This document shows positions 42,861 to 53,940 of a stretch of 64,000 nucleotides of DNA, piece by piece (position 1 is the stretch's first letter; every line of letters starts with the position of its first letter). Location: NCBI GenBank assembly GCA_017654935.2, contig CM065703.1:45945627-46009626 (forward strand), read 5' to 3'. The translations under genes were made by a program, and so were the position numbers. Source of the DNA: Phymorhynchus buccinoides (Eukaryota; Mollusca; Gastropoda; Neogastropoda; Raphitomidae). Below the pieces are notes generated by a model that ran no database searches, was not told the DNA's origin, and saw only the letters and a list, made by a program, of their open reading frames with translations.

Positions 42861-45800
42861 CTGCTGTTACGACAACTGTTCTATAAGTATAAGGGTGCTG
42901 CGTTCCAAGTCTGACCCATGTGCTGCCTGGTATGAACCGAATTGATAGCCAAGATTTCGTGAGTCTACTCCCTTTCTCCTCCCCCAAATAAAAGGGTGGC
43001 GCTGCAAGCAAGCGGCGATGCGCTCTCCAGGTGGGAGCAACCCGAATTTCACAGAGACTGCCTCTAAAGTAGTTTTATGCCTCATGATCAGCATTGTTCT
43101 AGGTCGAACCAGTCGTTTTATACTCTTTCCTTTTTTCCAACCGTTCGTACCATACAGGCAGCAGCACCATACAGGCAGCAGCGCCATACAGGCAGCAGCA
43201 CCATACAGGCAGCAGCACCATACAGGCAGCAGCTCCATACAGGCAGCAGCACCATACAGGCAGCAGCGCCATACAGGCAGCAGCACCATACAGGCAGCAG
43301 CGCCATACAGGCAGCAGCACCATACACGCAGCAGCACCATACACGCAGCAGCACCATACAGGCAGCAGCAGTCCATACAGGCAGCAGCGCCATACAGGCA
43401 GCAGCGCCATACAGGCAGCAGCGCCATACAGGCAGCAGCACCATACAGGCAGCAGCACCATACAGGCAGCAGCGCCATACGATGCTTTAGTAAAAACATC
43501 TACAGCATTATCAACACTTTCTAATAACTAGCACTAGCTTTTGATAACATGGCTTTAAATTCATTACTTTCTAACTCCTCTTTATAAACCTGATGGACCC
43601 CCGTCAGCACTTCGAACCAGTCACTGTATCCATCTTCTGTTCTGACACAGCATCTCGAGTTCCTGTAGATGTTCTCTATAGCCAAGACAACTTTTGGTGG
43701 TATGCCATAGACTCTCATGATGCCCCATGACGAAGGCCTGTGGATGCTGTCAAATGCCTTAGTAAAGCCAATGAAGCTGATTGCAAGGGGCACCTGGAAC
43801 TCGTTGCAGCTTTCGATGATGCGTCGCAGCGTGAAAGTCTGCTCAGCACAGGAGCGCTTAAGTCTGAATCCTGCTTGCTGTTCCCGGAGTTCCCTGTCTA
43901 CTACATCCCGCATTCTGTTCAGGATAAGCTGGCAGTAGACCTTGCCTGGGATGGAAAGGAGAGTCACCCCTCTCCAGTTGTTGTATTCAGTCAGGTTTCC
44001 CTTCTTTGGAATGCAGGTAATGACAGGTAATCCTTCCAGTCTTCGGGCACTTCTGAGTTCCACACCTGGTTGCAGAGTCTGCACAATGTACAATGCTCTC
44101 ACCACGTGACTTCAACATCTCTGCAGAGATTCCGTCCAATCTTGGCGCCTTGTTGTTTTTCAGGCACTTGGTGGCCTTTCTTACTTCCTCTTCTAAGAAG
44201 TCATCTGTATTGATTGGCAGAAGGTCGGGTGGGTCTTGAATATCCGCTGGCGAAGCTGGTTCTGGCCTGTTGAGAACCTCTTTGAAATGCTCTGCCCACC
44301 TTGCCAGCTTGACCTCTCCTTTGGACAACAGCGTGACGTCCTTAGCCTTCACTGGTCCGGTCGCTTCTTTCTGGGCTTCTTCAGCTTGGTCGTCAAACCA
44401 GGCTCGCTTGTCCTTTTGCACGCTTCGCTTCACTTCCCAGTCCTTCTCAATGTACTCCTGGTAGAGTGCGTTGATGTCAGCGGTAGCACGGTGTCTCTGT
44501 TGGTGCAGACTTTTCCTCTCTGCTATCAACTTCTCTGCTATCAAATTATTATCAGCATCATCCTTATTTTCAGTGGCGACGACGTCGATGTGTACATCGA
44601 AGCACAGAGTGCCATGGCGACACTCAATGGCCGCTATTACGTCGATGTCGTTCGTGTTCACATCAATATCTCGCCTGCCGAGTCCAATGCACACATAAAC
44701 GTCGTCTACGAGACCAACGTTGGCTTGATTGAGCAGGCAATGGCGGTAAGACTACGTTTTACGTAAGATTACTTTTTTTTTTTTTTGGTCCCATCTTCTG
44801 GGCCGTACAGTGGCCGTTGCTCCCACGCCGCTCATTCCAAATCCCAACTCGCAGCCACACCCCGGCTTGCTCAAGTCAAAGAATCAGAAACCAGTGGTCC
44901 AACGGGAGCGAATCTATGTTAGGCCATCATGAGGCAACCAACAGAGGAGACACTGCACTGCTGCTGAGTCACTTCGGTGGAGTTCAGTGGAGCCTGTTCA
45001 GGACACCACCTACTAAGCCCCCTACTGACGACAATTTTGTCTTAGTCGCGTAGCCAGCGTGAGTGAGGTCCTCCTCCGAGGGCGCCTCCACGTCCGTCCA
45101 ACGACAGCTCCCCAGAACACACTGATTCCCATGACTGACCTAAACGCACCAAGGGCATACACCGGATTGCTAATCGAAACTGAGGTCACCATGAAAGCAG
45201 GGCGTAAGATGACATTTTGGTAAGGCTGTATTGTGGTAAGACTACGTTTTGGCAAGATTGCATTTTGTGTAAGATTGCATGTTGGTAAGATAGCAATTTT
45301 GGTAAAGCTTTGTTTTGGTAAGACTGTAATTGGTAAGATTGCATTTTGGTAAGATTGCATTTTGGAAAGATTACATTTTGGAAAGATTACATTTTGGAAA
45401 GATTGCATTTTGGAAAGATTACATTTGGGAAAGATTGCATTTTGGAAAGATTACATTTTGGTAAGATTACATTGAGGTAAGATTGCATTTATGGTAAGTC
45501 TGTATTGTGGTAAGATAATATTTTGGTAAGATTGCATTTTGGTATGATAATGTTTTGGTAAGATCATTTTGGTAAGATTACATTTTGGTAAGATTGCATT
45601 TTGGTAAGATTAATTTTGGTAAGATTGCATTTTGGTAAGATGAATTTTTGTAAAGATTGCATTTTGGTAAGATGAATTTTGGTAAGATTGCATTTTGGTA
45701 AGATTCACCCGAATTTTGTTAAGATTACATTTTGGTAAGATTACATTTTGGTAAGATTGCATTTTGGTAAGATTACATTTTGTTAAGATTACATTTTGTT

Positions 45801-47972
45801 AAGATTACATTTTGGTAAGATTGCATTTTGGTCAGATTACATTTTGGTAAGATTGCATTTGGTAAGATTGCATTTCGTGTAAGATTACTTTTTGGTTCTA
45901 GGCCTTTTGCCCCCCGGCCTTCTGCCCCCCGGCCATTAGCCCCCCGGTCTTCTGCCACCTAGGCCTTCTGCCCCCCGGCCATTAGGCGGGTCAGGCGGAC
46001 AGACGATGGATAAATACACGGACACATTTCTGCTTAGCACAAGACACGCACATTCATGTATGCCACATTGTAAGACCACAATACAAGTATGGGACACTTA
46101 TTGATATTAAGGATAGAGATCTCTATCTCAAGGGCAAGTAATCTAAAAGCTATAAAACTTTCAACATGGATACTGCTGGTAGAGGGCTATAGCTGTCTAC
46201 TATAATTAAAATAAAAGGTTTATACTTTTGGCTTAATAGTAAGAATACTTTTTTCTTCAAAAGGTACGAATTACAAGACACTGTTACGGAATTCGTACCA
46301 CCAAGTTACTGATATCGTACCAGGGGGTTTATAGCACTAATTCAACGGTAGGATGCTCGTGACTTGGCTTTAACTATAGGTCATTCTTTCTTCTAAATGT
46401 TCCAGTTAGTTTCTGTGATGTAATTTTTTCTCATCGAAAGTTTGAAGTCACTTAAAACAGGCTTTTGAATGCATTTTTGTGGCTGCGCCATTGAAAAGAC
46501 GTAGGAGGTACGAATTACATGACAGAGGTACGAATTGCATAAATATGGCTCAGTTATTTTTGCTTTGAATATTTTAATTTACAAAATGGACAACATTGAC
46601 CCTAACACTTTAACGATTTGTTGAGTGGCATTTAGAGTTTTAATTTTTGTATTGGTGCATTGGATAACAAGGGGAAAAGCAATACCCCAAATATCATCAG
46701 ATGCTGCCAAAATGACTGTTCGTTGGCCTTACAAACGGTTTTCCGCTTTGTTGCATTTTGGTTGTCATAAAATGTTTCCCACTCATTGTCCAAACTTCAC
46801 ACACAGTTATTAACCCTCTATCTGCTACCGTTTGCTATGAAACCATGTGGTACAAATTACATGACAGGTACTATATATCTGTTCTCATTGAAAATATGCA
46901 GTCATCTAAAATGTCTCTTGACTTTGGCGTTCCTCAGGGATCAGTACTTGGGCCTGTACTTTTTATCATGCACACAACACCATTGTCCAAGATAATTAAT
47001 AGACATTCTGTTCAGCACGAAATTTTCGCCGACGAGACCCAGCTCGAACATTCTGACATACATGGAAACTACCACCAACTTGTCCAAACACTTGAAGACT
47101 GTGTTTCTGACATCAAACATTGGATGTCAACCAACAAACTTAAGTTAAATGATGATAAAACAGAGGCTATCCAGTTTGCTCGACAAAATCATGCTCAAAA
47201 TCTCCCACCCTCTATAGAGCTTTGTTCCAACGAAATTACGTTTATGTCGTGCGTTCGTGATCTCGGCATTCATATTGACTCTGAGCTATCTTTGAAACAA
47301 CACGTTACCAAAATCTGTCAAGCCTGCTTTCTTGAAATCCGTCGCATTAGTTCAATTAGACCCTTCCTGACTGAAGATGCCACAAAGACACTTGTCACTT
47401 CCTGTATTCTGTCTAGATTAGATTATTGCAATGCCCTCCTCCTAGGCCTTCCTACAACCTCTCTCCAACCTCTTCAACGTGTTAAAAATTCTGCCGCGCG
47501 CCTTGTATTCAGAGTACCAAAACGGCACCATACATCAGATCTTTTAATGAAACTACACTGGCTCAAAATCGAATACCGAATCAAATACAAATCTGCCTGC
47601 CTCTGCTACAAAATCGTTACAAAAGACGCACCAGCCTATCTTTGCAACCTTTTCCAGATCTACGTTCCTGCCCGTAGCCTTCGTTCTTCCTCTGATTACC
47701 ATATTTTTTTTGTTATGTGTATGTGTGTCATCACGTGTTCTGTGTGTGGTGTGTGTGTGTGTGTGTTGTGCGTGTGTGCGCGCGCGCGCTGCGTGCGTGT
47801 GTGTGTCTGTGTGTGTGTAGGTGTGCGTACGTGCGCGCACGTGTGTGTGTGTGTGTGTGTGCATGCGCATGTTTTGTGTGTGTGTGTGATGCGTGTGATG
47901 CGTTAATGTAGGCCCCTATATGAGTGTATGTATGCATGGTGTGTGTGTGTGTGTGCGTGCGCGTGCATGCGT

Positions 47973-48003
<31 letters not shown>

Positions 48004-48415
48004 CTGTGCTGGGTGTGTGTGTGTGGTGTGTTTTTTTTGTGCGTATGTTGTTGTGAATATTATGCTGTTATTTCATGCTTGTGAATTGTGTGACAATGCA
48101 TACGTGTATTAGGCCTATTAGTAGTAGTAATAGTAGTAGTAGTAGTTAGTAGTAGTAGTAGTCACAGCAGTTGCTGTTGCTGATTGATATGTGTATTGTT
48201 TTGTCTGCTGATGTTATTGGATTTTTGTTTCATGTTTTTATTCCATTTCAATTATGTGCAAAGCGCCCTGTAGCCTACATAGTAGGATGGGCGCTATATA
48301 AATGTTCCTCATTATTATTATTATTATATCAATAAGTCGCCCCTAATCATTTATTCACATTGGCCAAATGTAATACCAACATGATAAAATATCCTTCACA
48401 CACACACAGACACAC

Positions 48416-48493
<78 letters not shown>

Positions 48494-48498
48494 ATGCA

Positions 48499-48539
<41 letters not shown>

Positions 48540-51500
48540 GCACGCACACGCACGCACGCACGCACACGCACACACACACACCACACACACACACACACAC
48601 ACACCTATGTGCGCTCGCGTGCGCATGGGAGTGTATTGAACTCAGTACTCAGTATTAAATGAAATGCATAAATCGTGAGATGCATAAATCGTGAAATCGA
48701 CGCAACGTGAGACGGGGACACATTGAGACGGAGAGGGGGGGGGGGGGGGGGGGGGGGGGGGAAAAGGCTGGTAGGCAAAAGTCCTAGGTGGCAAAAAGGT
48801 CGGTGGACAAAAGTCCTATGTGGCAAAAGGTCGGTGGGCAAAAGTCCTAGGTGGCAAAAGGCTGGTGGGCAAAAGTCCTATGTGGCAAAAGGCTGATGGG
48901 CAAAAGTCCTATGTGGCAAAAGGCTGGTGGGAAAAAAGTCCTAGGTGGCAAAAGGCTGGTGGGCAAAAGTCCTATGTGGCAAAAGGCTGATGGGCAAAAA
49001 TCTTAGGTGGCAAAAGGCCGGTGGGCAAAAGTCCTAGGTGGCAAAAGGCCGGGGTGGATGGCCTGGGGGCAAATGGCCGCAACCCATAGAAACCCACACA
49101 GACAGATCTCATCCACAATCCCAAAAAATAAATATGAAGTGGACAATGATGCCCCTTGGCGCGGACTGACCTTTCTGCTTGTTCCCCAGGCAATGCACGG
49201 CGTCGATGTGGTTTTCTGGATGTGACGAAGGTCAAGCTTATTGTGGAACATCTTTAAAACCGCTTCTTTGCAGTCGGTCGTGCTTTCGTTCTCGGTTCTG
49301 GCACGTTGTAGATTGTAAGGTTATAGTTTGTCTATGTCACCATCATTGTTTCCGTTACCGGCTAGAGCTACTCTGTATTTGGCCAGCTCTAAATCTGCCC
49401 GAAGGACTTCTTCTTTTCTTTCAAAATCGTCAATTTGTGCCTCTTATGAAATTTTAGCCATTCACCTTTCTATATATCGTATGCATTTTTAGCTGTTTAT
49501 CTATGAAGTTTTCTCATGTTGATCTGACCATTTGCTCAAGCGTTTTCTTTCTGCAGTTTTAGCCATTTATCTACTATGCTTTCTAATGATGTTTTTGACC
49601 AGGGAGAAAGAGCTGACCCTTGGAAGGACCTGGCTACTCAACTGCCCCCAGAATATTCTGACAAAGTGGTAACCAACTTCAGCAGCACTGCGAACACGGG
49701 AACCGCCAACCTCTATGTCTACAACGTTCAGGGTCAGGTCCTCGTTGCGATGCACTTCCACAAGTATCAGACATGGACCTGCCTCAAAACGAAGGTACCT
49801 GATGCTTGATGAAAATCCGTTTAACGTTCTCCGACCTGGAATAGGTACATGTGGGACATTATTTTCTAAACTGTAAAGATGGTGGGAGAGAGAGAGGGAG
49901 AGAGAGACTCACACACCTTCGTTCTAAGATTGCAGTGCTCTCTGGGTTTAATAAAAACAGTAAGTTCAAAAGTAAACAAACAGAGAAATGTTTTACGAAA
50001 GACTTATAACCATCTTATGTGCTGGCAAATGCTAGGGATGCCATGGGTGAAACTTAGTGGGGGCAAAACGAGACAGCCGACACAATAAATGCAAATGAAG
50101 CGGCAGAATACATACGTCAAAGAGTAGGCGAAACATACGTAGGCGAAGTGAATGGCACCGTACGTGGCAAACAAACACAGTCCTTTCTCAGGATTTTCTT
50201 GCTACAAAACGTTTGAAGGGACCTGATGCACACAAATACTATCAGGAAGCACACAAACCATGCCCACTGTGATGGTTTCTTGCAGGTGGACAGTTCGGTC
50301 CAGCCGCCAGCCTTTACGCAGTTTCCGGGAAGTTTGTGCTCCACCTTCACGGACACCACCTGGGGCAGTGTGGACACCACGGGCCTCACCACCCAGCAGA
50401 TCATCCTCTTCGGGCTCCTCAAGCAGTCAGTCAGCAATGACGAGTGAGTGCACAGTCACTGCGTTATCGCTTGTAGAGTGGCACAGTGGTAACGCGCTCG
50501 CCTCGTGTCAAGTAAACCCAAGTTCGAACCTGGGTACGGGGGATTTTTTCCTCTCACTCTGCACTAGGCCTTACGGTCTGAACGTGGAGTCTTTCGGATG
50601 AGACGATTAACCGAGGTCCCGTGCGCCCATTTGACGGGAACCTCCGATCGTAGGTTCCGCAGACCATCTCTATCTGCCGGGAACCTCCAATCGTAGGTAC
50701 AACGGTCTAAGGTACAAAACTCTCTACTATACCAGCGGACTTTTCTTGTTTGATTTTACAGTTACTTCCCCGGAATACTGAAACGGAAATGGAATTGCTC
50801 TTCCGTGTGCAGTCGAAATTTGAGGAGATTTTTGCACGAAAATTGTCAAAATTTAGAGGTCTGAGTGGCGAGGAGATTGTTTGGTTGCTCGAACTTGATG
50901 AAGATGAAAGTAATGCTGGCAATCAGTCAGGTTTTAAGGATGAAAGTTGTGAAAATAATGTAAGTACTGATTAATTTGAACAGTGAGTGCCCAGCTGTGC
51001 GAGTACTCTAGAGTGAGAATGTGAGAATGTGACATCAAAAAGTGTTGTTTTCGGCAGAATCGTTCGATTTCTTCGCGGAGTTCGATCTCGAAGTCTGAAA
51101 GTCAAGCAGCATGTCGGCTGTACATCGTTCATGCAATATGTTCACAAAGCATAACATTTGATTAAGCATCCATGTTTCATAAAATACAGAACGTTTGGTG
51201 CATTTTAGACTTCATTTAGGCTCTTAAACAATGTTTGATCACAAGCAGTCATTCAACAATAATTTTTTCCAGTGCAGCCTCAGGCCAGCAGAGTGGTTTC
51301 ACTGATGCGGTGCCAGTCACAATAGTGTTAAGCCCAGTGGCAACGAAAACGTTGTCATTAATTCTTTTTTGGTCCAAAGTGACCCCATTGGGGCCCCCCC
51401 CCATTTTCCTTCCGCATCAGTCACAAAAATCGCACGCAAATAGAAAAGAAATGGGTGGCGCGCCTCTGGCTGCGATGCGCTCTCCAGGTGGGAGCAACCC

Positions 51501-52926
51501 GAATTTCACAGAGACGCCTCTGTGACTATAAAGTACCACATACCAAAATACCAAATCATTTTATGCCATGGTATTGACCGAATTCAGACGACACATTAAA
51601 AATGTATCACCTCAACTTATTGCGAGGCCGCAGGAGCGGCATGGCATATAGCCCGCAGTTGGTTTCCGTGTATGGAGCGTGTTTGACGTCATAATTCTGT
51701 TGATGCCTCTCCTCAACTGTCCATACAGTAAAATGATGACATTATAGCAAAGCTGCACTACAGGTTCGGAGGAGGTGGGAGGGGGGGGAGGGATAATTGA
51801 CTGATCCCGTCCATTGGATCGTGGTAGCATGTGGGTTAATTTTGCATCTGCATAGATAGGTGGGTGACCGAGGCCAAGTGCGAAGATGAAGTTTATTTAC
51901 ATCACATCATCACATCACATAAGGCTATAGGCTATAAGCCTTTTGCCCTCATTAGTGGTGATTTTTGCATCAGATATCAATGTTGTTTTATTTTTTGCCC
52001 GTGGATTTATTTTGGCATGAGTGTATACTAACACTTAGCTTTGTTTTTCATATACATCCAAATTGGTAGAAAAAGTATGTTTAGATAATTCTTTGTCAAT
52101 TCAATTTTTAAATGCATTTACTGAAGGTGCATTGACGGTATCAAATGATAAATTGTTCCATAAATTTGTTATTCTATTAGTAAAGAATGAATGAAACTGT
52201 CTAGTGTTGGTTAGTGTTTTTGGTTAGTTTAAAATTGTGACCCCGAGTAGTATTATGACTAGATAAATGGAAAAGAGGTGCAGTAGTTGAGGAATCATAC
52301 AAACCATGCAACATTTTATAAACTTCTATCATGTTTCCTCGCATCCCTCTATATTCCAAGCTTGGTAGATTTAGCCATTTTAGGCGTTCTTCATGATTAA
52401 TTGGTCAAAGGTCAAGGTTATTGGAGCCGGAAATATATTTTAGCATGTTTACACTTGAGAGAGAGAGAAAAAAAGGGCTGTACAGTTAGCCAGGCCTAGC
52501 CACAGGCCTAGCCAGGCGTGACCACACAATGCAGAGTCATGCCTTTGTGATACTCCCTGACTTGACGGGGACAAGGCGTGGTGTGAGCGGTTGCGTCAAC
52601 AAAAAATCCCAACTGATCAGGAGTTAGAATGACCAACCCATTCACTCACGCTTTCCTTCTTTCCTTATTGTTTCAGTCCTGACTGCTCTGATGTAACTGA
52701 CCTTTTCAAACGGACGTGCTTCTCGGATGCTGCCCGGAAGCATGCTTTGCAAGCCTGCGACCATTTTCTGAATCCTGATGAAGCCCAGTGTATGGAGGAC
52801 AGTGCCAAAGGGGGGAATAAGGGGGATGCCTTCAGAGCCTTCCATCTCTGCGTGAAAGCCGATAAGGATTGTGGAAACGAAGCCACTACTTTCTATCAAG
52901 AGTTGTTCACACGCGGTTGTCAGTAA
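39499..52926 (+). CDS. Secreted VWD/C8-like protein, 321 residues, six coding exons
   Basis: The coding exons are 39499-39559, 41936-42068, 44574-44745, 49603-49794, 50286-50443 and 52677-52926. They total 966 nt, every junction is GT-AG and every phase closes. A signal peptide (ALSSCLASLMVIVLISLST) precedes the mature start VVADYKTCQVCGDPHFEGW. CxVxGDPHF is the hallmark opening of von Willebrand factor type D domains, and YPCKFRMLGTSRFDVKV fits the following strands. Beta-rich sequence continues to about residue 190. The C-terminal 85 residues hold seven cysteines, spaced like a C8 domain (PDCSDVTDLFKRTC, ALQACDHFLNPDEAQC). The usual D-domain calcium site (TFDG) is replaced by EGWQPEMNG. Sequons include NGS, NIS and NFS. 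It is an extracellular single-module VWD-C8 protein; its role is unknown. No frame damage is visible. Confidence 0.8.
39560..40015. repeat. Intronic minisatellite built from the start-codon exon
   Basis: Units of ACCATGGCCCTGTCCACTGT plus TGGTATCACTGACCACTCAC repeat about ten times. They copy the exon's own ATG and first codons (GACCATGGCCCTGTCC). The array opens with a second copy of the donor (39607) and closes with another exon piece (TGGTCATCGTGCT near 40003). Confidence 0.9.
40310..40897 (-). mobile_element. CR1/L2-like LINE, 3' end only
   Basis: The minus strand codes the end of the RT open reading frame (KTYGERSFSFQAPATWNKLP, SLSVFKTNLKTHLF). Then follows a (GT)n/(GTAC)n-rich 3' UTR (40415-40640), a GCGC stem (AAAGCGCCATGAGC, GTGCGCTATATAAG) and an (ATT)n tail at 40310-40322. 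Strongly 5'-truncated. Confidence 0.8.
40898..41935. other. Intron sequence without a gene
   Basis: No exon is seen until 41936. A short (AGGCA)n run at 41580-41600 starts what may be the tail of a minus-strand retroposon. Nothing else was recognised. Confidence 0.5.
41936..42068 (+). CDS. Exon with VWD opening motif (CQVCGDPHF)
   Basis: Acceptor TTTTTCTTCCAG, donor AAAGT|GTAAGA, phase 2 at the donor. Confidence 0.85.
42150..42440 (+). mobile_element. Family D dispersed element
   Basis: GTCCGACTTCGGCTGGAGGA, GGCAGGAGAATGGACC, AGTCAAAGAGAGTGACAG and a CCCCACAGTGGGG end. It is uninterrupted at the site where 21395-21725 carries its LINE stub. Confidence 0.8.
42664..42860. repeat. (CA)n/(CT)n microsatellite
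   Basis: A (CA)n run followed by long (CT)n with a few interruptions. Confidence 0.95.
42985..43070 (+). mobile_element. SINE tail fragment
   Basis: GATGCGCTCTCCAGGTGGGA and GCAACCCGAATTTCACAGAG match the 3' body of the tRNA-derived SINE at 573-933. Confidence 0.7.
43148..43479. repeat. 15-bp minisatellite, about 22 copies
   Basis: The unit is CCATACAGGCAGCAG. Because 15 is a multiple of three, frames stay open on both strands; these are not genes. It adjoins the 3' end of the antisense LINE. Confidence 0.95.
43525..44545 (-). pseudogene. RTE-like LINE reverse transcriptase remnant
   Basis: The minus strand reads KATKCLKNNKAPRLDGISAE, IPKKGNLTEYNNWRGVTLLS, RELREQQAGFRLKRSCAEQT and ISFIGFTKAFDSIHR, ending soon after VLTGVHQ. 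A frameshift lies near 44090. The catalytic Asp of the first RT motif (VDF) is Gly here, and the YADD box is missing. The N-terminal end stops about 28 bp from the acceptor of the VWD-gene exon at 44574. It is antisense to that gene. RTE-clade assignment is from the LREQQAGFR..RSCAEQ signature. Confidence 0.75.
44574..44745 (+). CDS. Exon 4 of the VWD-like gene
   Basis: Acceptor TTATTTTCAG, donor GCG|GTAAGA. It codes GDDVDVYIEAQSAMATLNGR and onward to QAMA, including an NIS sequon. Confidence 0.85.
45210..45900. repeat. 17-bp minisatellite, about 40 copies
   Basis: The unit is GGTAAGATTGCATTTTG, variants AGATTACATTTTG. The unit includes GGTAAGAT, a good match to a splice donor, and the same GTAAGATTAC string occurs near the exon donor region at 44762-44772. 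Confidence 0.9.
45901..45990. repeat. C-rich short repeat
   Basis: GGCCTTCTGCCCCCC and GGCCATTAGCCCCCC alternate. It is the inverted relative of the unit at 48770-49065. Confidence 0.7.
45991..46757. other. Intron sequence without a gene
   Basis: Several spaced copies of GGTACGAATTACA (46262, 46506, 46525) occur. Nothing coding was recognised. Confidence 0.45.
46840..48330 (+). pseudogene. CR1/L2-like LINE, RT C-terminal half with GT-rich 3' UTR
   Basis: It codes GVPQGSVLGPVLFIMHTTPL, IFADETQLEHS, NKLKLNDDKTEAIQFARQ and [20 protein letters not shown]. The RT active site is FADET instead of the family's Y/FADDT, so one catalytic Asp is Glu. The frame ends at SSDYHIFF, where (GT)n sequence (47712-48040) begins. 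The 3' end has the stem CAAAGCGCCCTG ... GGGCGCTATATAAATG and (ATT)n at 48311-48328. It is 5'-truncated and dead, and lies within the VWD-gene intron in sense orientation. Confidence 0.82.
48390..48606. repeat. (CA)n/(GACA)n microsatellite
   Basis: CA repeats with GACAGACA and GCACGCAC interruptions. Confidence 0.95.
48735..49075. repeat. 27-nt G run followed by a 30-bp minisatellite
   Basis: A G run (48735-48761) precedes about ten units of GGTGGGCAAAAGTCCTAGGT plus GGCAAAAGGC. Confidence 0.9.
49603..49794 (+). CDS. Exon 5 of the VWD-like gene
   Basis: Acceptor GTTTTTGACCAG, donor AAG|GTACCT, 64 codons, phase 0. It codes GERADPWKDLATQLPPEYSD through HKYQTWTCLKTK. Confidence 0.85.
50286..50443 (+). 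CDS. Exon 6 of the VWD-like gene
   Basis: Acceptor TTTCTTGCAG, donor GA|GTGAGT, phase 2. It codes VDSSVQPPAFTQFPGSLCST to KQSVSND. Confidence 0.85.
50473..50632 (+). mobile_element. SINE head, interrupted copy
   Basis: A box (GTGGCACAGTGGTAACGCGC) and B box (AAGTTCGAACCTGGG), then GAGTCTTTCGGATGAGACGA. The rest of the SINE resumes at about 51320. Confidence 0.75.
50633..51319 (+). mobile_element. Insertion splitting the SINE, with a short open frame
   Basis: About 690 bp separates SINE head and body. It contains an open frame (50750-50974) ending in an acidic stretch (LSGEEIVWLLELDEDESNAG), which is loosely like the N-terminus of piggyBac-derived proteins. That likeness is weak. The insert starts with two copies of GGGAACCTCCRATCGTAGGT. 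Confidence 0.4.
51320..51545 (+). mobile_element. SINE body and tail
   Basis: AGCCCAGTGGCAACGAAAAC through GGTGGCGCGCCTCTGGCTGC to GACTATAAAGTACCA, continuing the head at 50473. Confidence 0.75.
51890..52430 (-). pseudogene. CR1/jockey-like LINE C-terminal fragment
   Basis: The minus strand gives RLKWLNLPSLEYRGMRGNMI, EVYKMLHGLYD and HSFFTNRITNLWNNLSFDTV, a familiar end of LINE polymerases, broken by stops and a frameshift. The 3' tail is (GATGT)n near 51895-51915. It is antisense to the VWD gene, in its last intron. Confidence 0.65.
52677..52926 (+). CDS. Exon 7 (last) of the VWD-like gene, C8-like region
   Basis: Acceptor CCTTATTGTTTCAG, stop TAA at 52924-52926. It codes 83 residues with seven cysteines. 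The 3' UTR end is uncertain: AATAAA occurs near 53500 and 54128. Confidence 0.85.
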
Positions 52927-53279
52927 AGGATGTTTCAGCGAAACTCCTTGAAATTGTAGAATTAGAACTTATAGAAAATTAGATTTCCGTGAAAAAGTTT
53001 AGAATACTTCGATGCATTTGTTTTAGCTATTGAATGTCTAAAGTTATAGGTTGAAGACACAAGGAAGACTGTAGGAGTTAATGTTTAAAGTATAGGTTAA
53101 AATATTCAAAAACAGGTTTTAGTGACTGAACATAAAGTAGAGTTGAAAAAAACATGTTTTCAGCAGCTACAATTGAAAACATTTATAAGAGTTTTCAGCA
53201 AATAACGTGTAAAACTGAGCTTCAAAATATAATCTTGAATACACTATTCAGCAACTTATTTGTAAAATTAACAAATGAA

Positions 53280-53940
53280 AATATTTAGAACATCGTTTTC
53301 AACAGCAGTAAAATGATTTTTGTCCCAATGGCACATGGGCTATAATGTCATGAAAATAGTGTTTTTTTCTTAATTGGATGTGAGCTATAATATCAATAGA
53401 AGATCTTAGTTTTTAATAGAACATGGGTTATAAAGTCACGAAAATAGTGTATGTCTTAATGGAACATCTTTAGTATATCACTATAATAATTTGTCAGCAA
53501 ATAAAACATGGACTGTAATGTCAGTAAAATAGTTTGTTTTCTATAATGGAATAGGGGTCATGTCAGTAAGATGGGTGCTATCTAAGAGAACTTCAAATAT
53601 ATATCAGTAAAAAATAGTTTGTTTCTTAATGCATTAGTTCCAATGTCAGTAAAATAGTTTGTTTCTTAATACAACGTTAGTTCCAATGTCAGTAACATAG
53701 TTTGTTTCTGAACACAACATTAGTTCAATGTCAGTAAAATAGTCTGTTTCTTAATACAACATCAGTTCCAATGTCAGTAACATAGTCTGTTTCTTAATAC
53801 AACATTAGTTTCAATGTCAGTAAATAGTTTGTTTCTTTATGCATTAGTTCCAATGTCAGTAAATAGTTTGTTTCTTATCATAGAAAATTACTTCTTATGT
53901 CAGTAAAACAGTTTGTTTTGAAAACAACATTAGTTTACAA
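53280..53940. repeat. About 45-bp tandem repeat in the gene's 3' flank
   Basis: Units contain TCAGTAAAATAGTTTGTTTC and TTAATACAACATTAGTTCCA, around ten diverged copies. It may fall within the 3' UTR if the distal poly(A) signal is used. Confidence 0.8.

Noticed and set aside
43018..43524. Long open frames on both strands over the 15-bp repeat
   Set aside because: A 15-bp unit without stops stays open in every frame; the peptides are simple repeats.
50473..50545. Possible tRNA gene (A and B boxes)
   Set aside because: No acceptor stem or cloverleaf; sequence continues into a repeated SINE body seen elsewhere.
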